Below are positions 1 to 7,865 of a DNA stretch of 64,000 nt, in pieces. The translations under genes were made by a program, and so were the position numbers. Numbering within the stretch: the first letter of the stretch is position 1; the number at the start of each line of letters is the position of its first letter. The stretch covers positions 2,914,001 to 2,978,000 of the forward strand of contig NZ_CBDDIE010000003.1 of assembly GCF_965228805.1 (NCBI RefSeq), written 5' to 3'. The notes below the pieces were generated by a model. It was not told the origin of the DNA and made no database searches. It was given only the letters and a program-made list of their open reading frames with translations. Origin of the DNA: JASBTN01 sp965228805. GTDB lineage: Bacteria > Pseudomonadota > Alphaproteobacteria > Rhodobacterales > Rhodobacteraceae.

Positions 1-1
1 G

Positions 2-2530
2 GGCATCGATGGCGAAGAAGCCGACCGCCTGGGCGTGACCACCTACAAGGTCGCGCAGACCTGGCCGCTGGACATGCTCAGCTTTCATGAATGGGCCGAA
101 GGGCTCGACCTGATCGTGGTGGTGGAAGAGAAACGCAAGCTGATCGAGGTGCAGATCAAGGAAGCCATCTTCGACGACCGCCGCGGTCGGCGCGTCTATG
201 GCTGGCACAAGGGCGACCTGTGGGAAAACGGCCGTCGCACCGAGCTGTTCCCGACCCGTTTCGCGCTGGACCCGATCATGATCGCCGAAAAACTGGGCGG
301 CATTCTGATCGAAGAAGGGCGCGGCACGGAGGCCGTGAAGGCCGGGCTGGAAAAGCTGGCCGAGGCGCGCAAGGCCGACAATGCCGAGGAACTGGCAGCG
401 CGTCTGCCCTATTTCTGTTCGGGCTGTCCGCACAATACCTCCACACGTCTGCCGGATGGCAGCCGCGCCTATGCCGGGATCGGTTGTCACTACATGGTGC
501 AATGGATGGATCGCGATACGGTCGGCTTTACCCAGATGGGTGGCGAGGGCGCGAACTGGATCGGCGAGGCGCCGTTTTCGAACACCAAGCACGTGTTCCA
601 GAACCTGGGCGACGGGACCTACAACCACTCCGGCGCGCAGGCCATACGGGCCGCGCTCGCGGCGGGCACGACGATCACCTACAAGATCCTGTTCAATGAC
701 GCGGTCGCCATGACCGGCGGGCAGACCAACGAGGGCGGGCTGACCGCGCTGCGCATCGCGCAGGAGGTCAAGGCCATGGGGGTCGACCACCTGGCCCTGG
801 TCTATGACGACAAAGAGGATGTGGACGTCACCGCCTTCCCGCCGGGCACGCAGATATTCCCGCGTGAAGAACTGCTGGATGTGGAGCGGAAATTCCGCGA
901 AATCAGCGGTGTATCGGTTATTCTTTATGTCCAGACCTGCGCCGCCGAAAAGCGCCGCCGACGCAAGCGTGGAACTTTCCCGGACCCGGACAAGCGCGTC
1001 TTCATCAACACCGATATCTGCGAGGGTTGCGGCGATTGCGGTGTGCAGTCGAACTGTGTTTCGATCGTGCCGGTTGAGACCGAACTGGGCCGCAAGCGGG
1101 CGATCGACCAGAGCTCGTGCAACAAGGATTTCAGCTGTGTTCAAGGCTTCTGCCCCAGCTTTGTGACCGTCGAAGGCGCGCAGCTGAAGAAGTCGGCCAC
1201 GACCGAGATCGACCTGCCGGACCTACCGGACCCGACCCTGCCGATAATCAACAAGACCCACAATGTGGTGGTGACCGGCGTCGGCGGCACCGGCGTGGTG
1301 ACCGTGGGGGCGATCATGGCCCAGGCGGCCCATATCGACGGCAAGGGCGCGGGCATGATGGAGATGGCCGGGCTGGCCCAGAAGGGCGGCGCGGTCACCG
1401 TGCACCTGCGTCTGGCGGAAAAGCCCGAGGATATCAGCGCGATCCGCGTGGCCACCGGCGAGCTGGATGCGCTGATCGGCGGGGAACTGGTGGTGTCCGC
1501 CGGGGCCAAGACCCTGGGGTTGACCGCGACCGGCCGCACCAAGGCGGTGGTGGACAGCCACGAAACCGTCACCGGCGATTTCACCCGCGACACGGAATTC
1601 CGTATTCCTGGTGATAGGTTGCAGCTCGCTCTTCAAGCGCGCATTCGCGATGGGTTGGCGATGTTTGACGCGACCGAGCTGGCGCGGGTCCTGCTGGGTG
1701 ACAGTATCTTTTCCAACATGATGGTGCTGGGGGCGTCATGGCAAAACGGGCTGGTGCCGCTGAGCCACGCGGCGCTGATGCAGGCCATCGACCTGAACGG
1801 CCAGGCGCCGGAGCGCAACAAGCGTGCGTTTGAGCTGGGCCGCTGGGCGGTACTGCACCCCGAAGAGGTCGCGCGCCTGACCGTGGGCACGGTGGTCGAG
1901 AAGCCCAAGACGCTCGACGAAAAGATCGCATTCCGCGCCGACCACCTGGTGACCTACCAGTCCAAGCGTCTAGCGAAAAGATACCGCAAGCTGGTGGAAC
2001 GTGCCGAGGACTCGGCGCTCCGCGAGGCCATCGCGGTCGGCTATCACAAGCTGTTGGCCTACAAGGACGAATACGAGGTCGCGCGCATGTTGATGGACAC
2101 GCGCACCAAAGCCGAGGCGGAGTTCGATGGCGAGCTGAAGCTGACCTATCACATGGCCCCGCCGATCTTTGAAAAGATCGGGGCCAATGGCCGCCCGGTG
2201 AAACGCGCCTATTCCGAAGGGTTCATTCGCCGCGCCATGCCGCTGCTTGCGCGGATGAAGCGCCTGCGCGGCACCGTCTTTGACCCGTTCCGTTACAGCG
2301 AGGAGCGCAAGACCGAACGCGCCCTGATCGCGCAGTATGAACGCGACATGGCCGAGGTGCTGAAGGGCGATGGCCCGCTGGACGTGGCCATCCAATTGGC
2401 CGAGCTGCCGCGTTCCATCCGGGGCTTCGGCCCGGTCAAGGTCGAGAACGTCGCCAAGGCCGAGAAACGGCGCGAGGAACTGCTGGCGGCGTATCGTGCG
2501 GGCCACAGCCTGGCGGAGGCGGCGGAGTAA
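2..2530 (+). CDS. Indolepyruvate ferredoxin oxidoreductase, fused alpha/beta type (5' end outside window)
   Basis: Oxidatively decarboxylates aryl pyruvates such as indolepyruvate to acyl-CoA with ferredoxin as acceptor, in the cytoplasm. The reading frame is open from base 2, so the gene starts upstream and only the C-terminal ~840 residues are seen. In order there is a thiamine-diphosphate-binding part (CSGCPHN near nt 418, GGEGANW near nt 544), a cysteine-rich ferredoxin-like segment (CEGCGDCG near nt 1021 and further Cys to about nt 1165), a gamma-type domain (GVGGTGVVTVGAI near nt 1276) and a long C-terminal domain typical of the fused proteobacterial enzyme. No frameshift is visible. 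The IOR family assignment is firm; the exact substrate is inferred. Confidence 0.93.
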   Translation, partial: GIDGEEADRLGVTTYKVAQTWPLDMLSFHEWAEGLDLIVVVEEKRKLIEVQIKEAIFDDRRGRRVYGWHKGDLWENGRRTELFPTRFALDPIMIAEKLGGILIEEGRGTEAVKAGLEKLAEARKADNAEELAARLPYFCSGCPHNTSTRLPDGSRAYAGIGCHYMVQWMDRDTVGFTQMGGEGANWIGEAPFSNTKHVFQNLGDGTYNHSGAQAIRAALAAGTTITYKILFNDAVAMTGGQTNEGGLTALRIAQEVKAMGVDHLALVYDDKEDVDVTAFPPGTQIFPREELLDVERKFREISGVSVILYVQTCAAEKRRRRKRGTFPDPDKRVFINTDICEGCGDCGVQSNCVSIVPVETELGRKRAIDQSSCNKDFSCVQGFCPSFVTVEGAQLKKSATTEIDLPDLPDPTLPIINKTHNVVVTGVGGTGVVTVGAIMAQAAHIDGKGAGMMEMAGLAQKGGAVTVHLRLAEKPEDISAIRVATGELDALIGGELVVSAGAKTLGLTATGRTKAVVDSHETVTGDFTRDTEFRIPGDRLQLALQARIRDGLAMFDATELARVLLGDSIFSNMMVLGASWQNGLVPLSHAALMQAIDLNGQAPERNKRAFELGRWAVLHPEEVARLTVGTVVEKPKTLDEKIAFRADHLVTYQSKRLAKRYRKLVERAEDSALREAIAVGYHKLLAYKDEYEVARMLMDTRTKAEAEFDGELKLTYHMAPPIFEKIGANGRPVKRAYSEGFIRRAMPLLARMKRLRGTVFDPFRYSEERKTERALIAQYERDMAEVLKGDGPLDVAIQLAELPRSIRGFGPVKVENVAKAEKRREELLAAYRAGHSLAEAAE

Positions 2531-2587
2531 CGCATTGTCATGTTTCTGTCACGGCTTTAGGGCATGCTTGACGGCCAGGACAGAGAC

Positions 2588-3460
2588 ATGACGAAACACA
2601 TCGCCCGCGACATCTCCTATGCACATTCCGCGCAGACCCGCCGGGGGCGGACGCTGATCCGGGTAGTCGAGAACTCGACCGGCCGACTGCGCCTGATCAA
2701 GCGCGCCGAGGGCTATGACTACGAGGTCGCGCAGGGGCGGGACTTCTGGCAGGTCATGGTCGAACGCTATGGGCTGAGCCTGGAGGTCATTGGCGGTAGC
2801 CTGGACAATATCCCCAGGACCGGCCCGCTGATCACGGTGGCAAACCACCCTTACGGTATCCTGGACGGACTGATGATGGGCCATATCCTGGCCCGCACCC
2901 GAGGTGATTTCCGCATCCTCGCCAACCACGTCTTCCGCAAGGCGCCGGACCTGAACAAGGTCATCCTGCCGGTCAACTTCGACGAGACGAAAGAGGCGAT
3001 GCGCGAGAACCTGGCGACCCGCAAGATCGCCCTGGACTACCTGTCCCAGGGCGGGGCGATGGGCGTGTTTCCGGGCGGCACCGTGTCGACCTCGGCCAAG
3101 CCGTTCACCCGCCCGATGGACCCAGGCTGGCGCCGGTTCACCGCCAAGATGGTCGCCAAATCCGAGGCCGCGGTGGTGCCGATCTTCTTCGAGGGCCACA
3201 ACTCGCGGCTGTTCCAGGTGGCAAGCCATCTGCATTACACCCTGCGCATGGCTTTGCTGATCAAGGAATTCAAGCGGCGGGTCGATGAACCGGTGCGGGT
3301 TGTCATCGGTGACCCCATCCCGCGCGCAGAGCTGAGCCAATATGCCACTGATCCCAAATCCATGATGGATTTCCTGCGCGAACGGACCTATGCCTTGTCC
3401 CCAAGGCCGCTCGACAATGTCGAATACGGCTATGAGTTCGAGGACAAACACAAGGCGTAG
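2588..3460 (+). CDS. Lysophospholipid/1-acyl-glycerol-3-phosphate acyltransferase family protein
   Basis: Predicted membrane-associated acyltransferase of the PlsC superfamily, 290 aa, probably moving an acyl chain onto a lysolipid. The active-site block is NHPYGILDG, giving His-X5-Asp rather than the classic His-X4-Asp; this spacing occurs in the OlsA/hemolysin-type branch. The second block is FPGGTVST. The ATG at 2588 is chosen over 2564 because MTKHIARDISYA starts the regular N-terminus. It sits 57 nt after the IOR gene and 13 nt before murI, so it may be co-transcribed with murI. The lipid substrate cannot be told from sequence. An OlsB-like acyltransferase at 57.4 kb raises an ornithine-lipid role, but the two genes are not adjacent. 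Confidence 0.85.
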   Translation: MTKHIARDISYAHSAQTRRGRTLIRVVENSTGRLRLIKRAEGYDYEVAQGRDFWQVMVERYGLSLEVIGGSLDNIPRTGPLITVANHPYGILDGLMMGHILARTRGDFRILANHVFRKAPDLNKVILPVNFDETKEAMRENLATRKIALDYLSQGGAMGVFPGGTVSTSAKPFTRPMDPGWRRFTAKMVAKSEAAVVPIFFEGHNSRLFQVASHLHYTLRMALLIKEFKRRVDEPVRVVIGDPIPRAELSQYATDPKSMMDFLRERTYALSPRPLDNVEYGYEFEDKHKA

Positions 3461-3473
3461 GGCGGGCAAGGCA

Positions 3474-4286
3474 ATGGCAGTAGGGATTTTCGACTCGGGG
3501 CTGGGTGGTCTGACCGTGCTGGATGCCGTGTCCAAGCGCCTGCCGGAGGTCGATTTCGTCTACTATGGCGACAATGAACACGCGCCTTACGGGGTGCGTG
3601 ACGCCGATGATGTCTACAACCTGACCACCCAGGCCGTCGAACGGCTGTGGGACGAGGGCTGCGACCTGGTGATCCTGGCGTGTAACACCGCCTCGGCCGC
3701 TGCGCTGCGGCGCATGCAGGAAAGCTGGATCCCTGCCGAAAAACGCGTGCTGGGGGTCTTCGTGCCCCTCATTGAAGCACTGACCGAGCGGCAGTGGGGC
3801 GATAACTCCCCGCCGCGGGAGGTCGAGGTGAAGCACGTGGCGCTGTTTGCCACGCCCGCGACCGTGTCCAGCCGTGCGTTCCAACGCGAACTGGCTTTCC
3901 GCGCCATCGGCGTGGATGTCGAGGCGCAGGCATGTGGCGGCGTGGTGGATGCGATCGAAGATGGCGACATGATCCTGGCCGAGGCGCTGGTGCGCTCGCA
4001 CGTCGATGCGCTGAAACGCAAGATGCCCGATCCCGAGGCCGCGATCCTGGGCTGCACCCATTATCCGCTGATGGAAGAGACCTTCCAGGATGCACTGGGG
4101 CAGGGGGTGCGTGTGTTCAGCCAGGCCAACCTGGTGGCCGAAAGCCTGGCCGACTACCTGGAGCGCCACCCGAACATGCGGGGCGATGGCGCGGTGTCGA
4201 AATTCCTGACCACCGGCGACCCCGCGCGCGTGTCGGATCGTGCCACGCAGTTCCTGCGACGAAAGATCACTTTCGAACCTGCCTAA
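3474..4286 (+). CDS. murI: Glutamate racemase
   Basis: Interconverts L- and D-glutamate to supply D-Glu for peptidoglycan precursors in the cytoplasm. The 270-aa product has the hallmark DSGLGGLTV at residues 7-15, the first catalytic cysteine C70 in ILACNTAS and the second, C194, in ILGCTHYPL. Length matches the family. The frame stays open upstream to 3390, but the ATG at 3474 puts the DSGLGG motif at its usual position. It lies 13 nt after the acyltransferase and 57 nt before argC on the same strand. Confidence 0.95.
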   Translation: MAVGIFDSGLGGLTVLDAVSKRLPEVDFVYYGDNEHAPYGVRDADDVYNLTTQAVERLWDEGCDLVILACNTASAAALRRMQESWIPAEKRVLGVFVPLIEALTERQWGDNSPPREVEVKHVALFATPATVSSRAFQRELAFRAIGVDVEAQACGGVVDAIEDGDMILAEALVRSHVDALKRKMPDPEAAILGCTHYPLMEETFQDALGQGVRVFSQANLVAESLADYLERHPNMRGDGAVSKFLTTGDPARVSDRATQFLRRKITFEPA

Positions 4287-4343
4287 TTGCGTCCGCGCCG
4301 CGGAACCCTTACATCACGTGAAATCCTACGAAAGAGGTCTGTC

Positions 4344-5372
4344 ATGACCCATAAGATCGCCATTCTGGGCGCCTCTGGTTATACCGGCGCCGAACTTGTC
4401 CGGCTCATTGCCACCCACCCGACGATGGAAATCGTCGCGCTTTCTGCCGACCGCAAGGCGGGGATGCAGATGTCCGACGTCTACCCGCACCTGCGTTACC
4501 TGGACCTGCCGACCCTGGTCAAGATGGATGAAATCGACTTCGATGGTGTGGATCTGTGCTTTGCAGCACTTCCCCACGGGCTGAGCCAGGCGCTGGTGCG
4601 CGACCTGCCCGCGCATGTGAAGGTCGTGGACCTGGGCGCCGATTTCAGGCTGCGGGACCCGGCGGAATACGAGAAATGGTACGGCGCCCCCCATGTGGCC
4701 ACCGAATTGCAGAAAGAGGCGGTTTACGGCCTGACCGAGTTTTATCGGGATGAAATCCGCAACGCGCGGCTGGTGGCCGGCACCGGCTGTAACGCGGCCA
4801 CGGTGCAGTTCGCTCTGCGCCCGCTGATCGCCAAGGGCGTGATCGACTTGGATACGATCATCTGCGACCTGAAGAACGGCGTCTCGGGCGCGGGTCGGTC
4901 GCTGAAGGAAAATATGCTCTTTGCCGAACGCTCCACGGATGTGCTGGGCTATGCCCAAGGTGGCAAGCACCGGCACCTGGGCGAGTTCGACCAGGAGTTC
5001 AGCTTGATCGCCGGGCGCGACGTGCGCATCATGTTCACTCCGCATCTGGTGCCAGTGAACCGGGGCATCCTTGCCGACTGTTATGTACAGGGCGAGGCGG
5101 AGGCGATCCACGCGGCGCTGGTTGAGCAATATCAAGGCGAGCCCTTCGTCGAGGTGCTACCCCTCGGCCAACTGCCGGGCATGGGGCATGTCACCGGGTC
5201 GAACATCTGCCAGCTGGGTGTTGTCGGCGACCGGGTGCCGGGGCGCGCTCTGGTCGTGTCGGCGCTGGACAACCTGTGCAAGGGCTCCAGCGGCCAGGCG
5301 ATGCAGAATGCGAACCTGATGCTGGGCGAAGACGAAACCACCGGGCTGATGCTTGCCCCGGTGTTCCCGTAA
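4344..5372 (+). CDS. argC: N-acetyl-gamma-glutamyl-phosphate reductase
   Basis: NADPH-dependent third step of arginine synthesis, reducing N-acetylglutamyl phosphate to the semialdehyde. The 343-aa protein begins with the dinucleotide-binding GASGYTGAELVR (residues 9-20) and has the catalytic cysteine C149 in AGTGCNA. Length is typical of the long ArgC class. The ATG at 4344 follows a clear AAAGAGG ribosome site, so the open frame back to 4287 is not used. ccmE follows 12 nt downstream, so argC and ccmE may share a transcript although their pathways are unrelated. Confidence 0.96.
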   Translation: MTHKIAILGASGYTGAELVRLIATHPTMEIVALSADRKAGMQMSDVYPHLRYLDLPTLVKMDEIDFDGVDLCFAALPHGLSQALVRDLPAHVKVVDLGADFRLRDPAEYEKWYGAPHVATELQKEAVYGLTEFYRDEIRNARLVAGTGCNAATVQFALRPLIAKGVIDLDTIICDLKNGVSGAGRSLKENMLFAERSTDVLGYAQGGKHRHLGEFDQEFSLIAGRDVRIMFTPHLVPVNRGILADCYVQGEAEAIHAALVEQYQGEPFVEVLPLGQLPGMGHVTGSNICQLGVVGDRVPGRALVVSALDNLCKGSSGQAMQNANLMLGEDETTGLMLAPVFP

Positions 5373-5384
5373 GGAGACAGACAG

Positions 5385-5837
5385 ATGGCCGGTATGAAAG
5401 GTCTGAAGAAGAAACGACGCATCCAGGTGATTGCCCTTGCCTTCGTGGCATTGGCGGTCTCGGCGGGGCTGATCGGCTTCGCTTTCAAGGACGGCATCAA
5501 CTACTACCGTTCGCCCAGCCAGGTCATGGAAGAACCGCCCACACCGAACGAGACCTTCCGCATCGGCGGGTTGGTCGAGGATGGCACGCTGGTGCGTGGT
5601 CAGGGCGAGACGGTAACCTTCGCGGTGACCGATGGCGTGGCCTCGGTGCCGGTGGCCTATACCGGTGTGCTGCCGGATCTGTTTGAAGAGAACCAAGGCA
5701 TGGTCGGCACCGGAAAATACGTGGATGGTACGTTCTTAGCGTCTGAAATCCTTGCCAAACACGACGAAAGCTACATGCCGAAAGAGGTCATCGACACGCT
5801 GAAGGAAACCGGCGTCTACGTCGAGCCCGAAAGCTGA
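5385..5837 (+). CDS. ccmE: Cytochrome c maturation protein CcmE (periplasmic haem chaperone)
   Basis: Binds haem covalently and passes it to the CcmF/CcmH lyase in system I cytochrome c biogenesis. The 150-aa protein has a basic N-terminus, one membrane anchor (about residues 13-34), then an OB-fold periplasmic domain. The haem-binding histidine is H126 in HDESY, with the conserved Tyr at 130. A GGAGACAG ribosome site precedes the ATG. Its partners ccmF and ccmH are downstream on the same strand but are separated from it by a 2-kb lysis-type cassette. Confidence 0.95.
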   Translation: MAGMKGLKKKRRIQVIALAFVALAVSAGLIGFAFKDGINYYRSPSQVMEEPPTPNETFRIGGLVEDGTLVRGQGETVTFAVTDGVASVPVAYTGVLPDLFEENQGMVGTGKYVDGTFLASEILAKHDESYMPKEVIDTLKETGVYVEPES

Positions 5838-5873
5838 CCGAACGCCCTGGGCGCACGCCCGGTTTCGGCTTTC

Positions 5874-5887
5874 TTAACGGATTTTAA
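5874..5887 (+). promoter_or_regulatory. CtrA-like binding site TTAA-N6-TTAA in front of the lysis cassette
   Basis: Two TTAA half-sites, the first extended to TTAAC, are separated by 6 nt in the 91-nt gap between ccmE and the muramidase, ending 41 nt before its ATG. CtrA sites in alphaproteobacteria are TTAA-N7-TTAA, with variant spacings and half-sites reported, and gene-transfer-agent lysis genes are known to depend on CtrA. The assignment is an inference from motif and context; such an AT-rich word stands out in this GC-rich sequence. Confidence 0.45.
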
Positions 5888-5928
5888 TCAGTCTTTCCCC
5901 GTGAATTTACACACGGGGGAAGGCCCTG

Positions 5929-6540
5929 ATGAAATCCGTTTCCGACATTGCAGACGAGATCATTGCCCGCGAAGGCGGCTATGTGAATGACCCGGATGAT
6001 CCGGGCGGCGCCACCAACTTCGGCGTTACCATCCACACCATGCGCAGGCTTGGCCTGGACCTGACCGGCGACGGCAAGGTCACGCCCGCGGATGTGAAGC
6101 GCCTGACCCGCGATCAGGCGCGCGACATCTTCATCGAGCATTACTTCGCACGTCCGCGTATCGGTGAACTGCCCGAGGCGCTGCAGCCTTCGGTCTTCGA
6201 CATGTATGTGAACGCGGGCGGCGGGGGGATTCGCATTCTGCAAAAGCTCTTGCGCAAGATGGGGCACCCGGTCGCCGTCGATGGCGTGATCGGCCCGCAG
6301 ACTCTGGCCGCCACCCGCATTGCCCACGATGAAGCGCCGGATCACATTGCCGACGCCTACGGGATCGAGCGGCGCAATTTCTATTACCGCCTGGCGGACA
6401 ACCGCCCGTCGAGCCGCAAATACGCGCGCCGTCGCGATGGCGGCAAGGGCGGCTGGATCAAACGCGCGGAAGAGTTCATCTCGCCCAAATACCATCTGAC
6501 GGAGGCCGAGCATCGCGCCCGGATCGCGGCATGGGGTTGA
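5929..6540 (+). CDS. Holin-associated N-acetylmuramidase, GH108 type (gene-transfer-agent/phage-like endolysin)
   Basis: Predicted peptidoglycan hydrolase of 203 aa with an N-terminal glycoside hydrolase 108 domain and a C-terminal peptidoglycan-binding part. The diagnostic block IIAREGGYVNDPDDPGG has the likely catalytic Glu at residue 15, followed by GGATNFGVT. There is no signal peptide, as expected for an endolysin that needs a holin. Its last 10 nt overlap the following holin gene, a typical lysis-cassette arrangement. In Rhodobacter capsulatus a homologous endolysin/holin pair releases gene transfer agent particles; applying that role here is an inference. Confidence 0.9.
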   Translation: MKSVSDIADEIIAREGGYVNDPDDPGGATNFGVTIHTMRRLGLDLTGDGKVTPADVKRLTRDQARDIFIEHYFARPRIGELPEALQPSVFDMYVNAGGGGIRILQKLLRKMGHPVAVDGVIGPQTLAATRIAHDEAPDHIADAYGIERRNFYYRLADNRPSSRKYARRRDGGKGGWIKRAEEFISPKYHLTEAEHRARIAAWG

Positions 6541-7058
6541 TCGAGGGTATCCTGGCGCTGCTGTTCGGCGGCGGGCGCAATGTGGTGCGCGAAACCGCCG
6601 AGGTCTTTCTAGAGAACCGCGAGGCGGCGGGGGAACGCGAGGCGACCTATCGCGCCGCCGCACTGGAACAATTCGCGCAGGAATTCGTGCTGCCGCGACA
6701 GGGACTGTTCGACCGTTTCATGGACGCGCTGAACCGCGTGCCGCGCCCGGCGCTGGCCCTGGGCACCCTGGGCCTGTTCGTCAGCGCCATGGTCGACCCG
6801 ATCTGGTTTGCCGCCCGCATGCAGGGCATCGCCCTCGTGCCGGAGCCGCTGTGGTGGCTGATGGGCGCGATCGTCAGTTTCTATTTCGGCGCGCGTCATC
6901 AGGCGAAGGGACAGGAATTCCAGCGCTCGCTGGCAGAAACCATGGCCCGCGCAGGGCAAGTGACGCGGAACCTGGCTGCCTTGGAGGCATTGGAGGCCGG
7001 GGCGGGGCGCGAAGGCAACCCGGCGCTGGACGATTGGAGCGCGCGTGATGGGCAGTGA
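6531..7058 (+). CDS. Holin family protein (GTA-type, three membrane segments)
   Basis: A 175-aa membrane protein whose ATG (6531) lies inside the end of the muramidase gene. Residues 1-50 form a charged helix rich in Glu and Arg; hydrophobic segments follow around 70-88 (PALALGTLGLFVSAMV) and 100-122 (LWWLMGAIVSFYFGA), with a weaker one at the very N-terminus. This matches the holin family described from gene transfer agents. It probably forms the inner-membrane lesion that lets the muramidase reach the wall. The C-terminal tail is Ala/Glu-rich and cytoplasmic-looking. Confidence 0.85.
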   Translation: MGLIEGILALLFGGGRNVVRETAEVFLENREAAGEREATYRAAALEQFAQEFVLPRQGLFDRFMDALNRVPRPALALGTLGLFVSAMVDPIWFAARMQGIALVPEPLWWLMGAIVSFYFGARHQAKGQEFQRSLAETMARAGQVTRNLAALEALEAGAGREGNPALDDWSARDGQ

Positions 7059-7233
7059 CATTATCCTCAAACTGGTGGCCGAACACGGTCCCTGGGTCCT
7101 TCTGGTCTTCTACCTGCTCTACCGCGATCTGCAGAAGGACCAGGCGACCCGGGCCGTGCTGGACAAGAACAGTTCGATCCTGATCGAGATCACCACGATC
7201 ATCCGCGAACGCCTGCCGACCAGGGGAGGCTGA
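7048..7233 (+). CDS. Small single-helix membrane protein of the lysis cassette
   Basis: A 61-aa protein starting inside the holin gene (ATG 7048, holin stop 7056-7058). An N-terminal hydrophobic stretch, ILKLVAEHGPWVLLVFYLLY, is followed by a charged helix ending ITTIIRERLP. No family is recognised with certainty. Overlapping translation with the holin gene and the one-helix topology suggest a holin accessory or antiholin, but that is inference. A GTG three bases earlier is an alternative start. Confidence 0.65.
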   Translation: MGSDIILKLVAEHGPWVLLVFYLLYRDLQKDQATRAVLDKNSSILIEITTIIRERLPTRGG

Positions 7234-7234
7234 G

Positions 7235-7369
7235 ATGAGTGTTTTCATGATGTTTTTCAAATGGTTCCGGCGCAAGGCCCGTGGGGCCAAGCTGCAATCC
7301 GCGCTGGAACGCAACAAAGAAGCGGCCGCCGCATTGGACGCCGCCGTCAAGGAGGTCTTGCAGAGATGA
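7235..7369 (+). CDS. Very small basic/amphipathic protein (44 aa) of the lysis cassette
   Basis: ATG at 7235 lies one base after the previous stop (7231-7233) and is preceded by a GGGGAGGC ribosome site. The product starts MSVFMMFFKWFRRKARG, a short hydrophobic stretch running into a basic patch, then an Ala/Glu-rich helix to its stop at 7367-7369. That stop overlaps the next gene's ATG at 7366 (ATGA junction). The precise chaining of overlaps on both sides argues for real translation despite the size. Function unknown. Confidence 0.6.
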   Translation: MSVFMMFFKWFRRKARGAKLQSALERNKEAAAALDAAVKEVLQR

Positions 7370-7788
7370 AACAGGCATTCGCACTCGCCGTGGTCCTGAT
7401 CGTGGTGCTCCAAGTGGGATACCAGGTCGCCGGATACGATGCGGTCTATCAGATCGGGTATGGCGCGATCACGATGATGAGCATGATGATCTCGGCCACC
7501 TTCCTGTGGCTCTATGTGCAGCGCGCAACGCCCCTGGCCCTGGGCATGGCCTACAGCTGGTCGGGCGCGGGCCTGGTGATGGGCTGGTGGTGGCTCTATG
7601 CCATCCTGGGGCGGCCGCTCTGGGCATTGGACAGTCCCATCCTGTTCAATTTCCTCAGTTTTTACTTCGTCGGCGCGGTGCTGCATTTCAGCGTGATCCA
7701 CCGATCCTTTGGCTGGCACGGATCCGCTTTCCTTCTGCCGATCCTGGGCGCGGTGGCCCTGTCGGCCGCGATCTATCTGATCGTCTGA
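7366..7788 (+). CDS. Hypothetical four-helix membrane protein
   Basis: A 140-aa, very hydrophobic protein with about four membrane segments (residues 4-22, 31-52, 58-80 and 115-138). The ATG at 7366 overlaps the stop of the 44-aa gene and has AAGGAGG about 12 nt upstream. No family is recognised. It is the last gene of the cassette, and a stable hairpin at 7806-7834 follows, separating it from ccmF. It may belong to the lysis module or be an independent membrane protein; the sequence does not decide. Confidence 0.75.
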   Translation: MKQAFALAVVLIVVLQVGYQVAGYDAVYQIGYGAITMMSMMISATFLWLYVQRATPLALGMAYSWSGAGLVMGWWWLYAILGRPLWALDSPILFNFLSFYFVGAVLHFSVIHRSFGWHGSAFLLPILGAVALSAAIYLIV

Positions 7789-7805
7789 ATATCCCGTGAC
7801 ATTAG

Positions 7806-7834
7806 AGCGCGCCCCATTGGCCTTGGGGCGCGCT
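7806..7834 (+). terminator. Hairpin after the lysis cassette (weak T tract)
   Basis: A 10-bp perfect stem (AGCGCGCCCC / GGGGCGCGCT, extendable by one A-T pair) lies 18 nt after the last cassette stop and ends about 32 nt before ccmF. Only two Ts follow, so it may be an attenuator or RNA-stabilising hairpin rather than a strict intrinsic terminator. It supports separate control of ccmF. Confidence 0.5.
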
Positions 7835-7865
7835 TGCCCTATGTTCGCGCACAGACATACGGAAC

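Noticed and set aside
3303..4169. 288-aa minus-strand frame antisense to murI
   Set aside because: murI is certain, with both catalytic cysteines; the antisense product has no recognisable domain.
5849..5862. GGGCG/CGCCC hairpin as terminator of ccmE
   Set aside because: The loop would be two bases and there is no T tract, so it is not a credible terminator.
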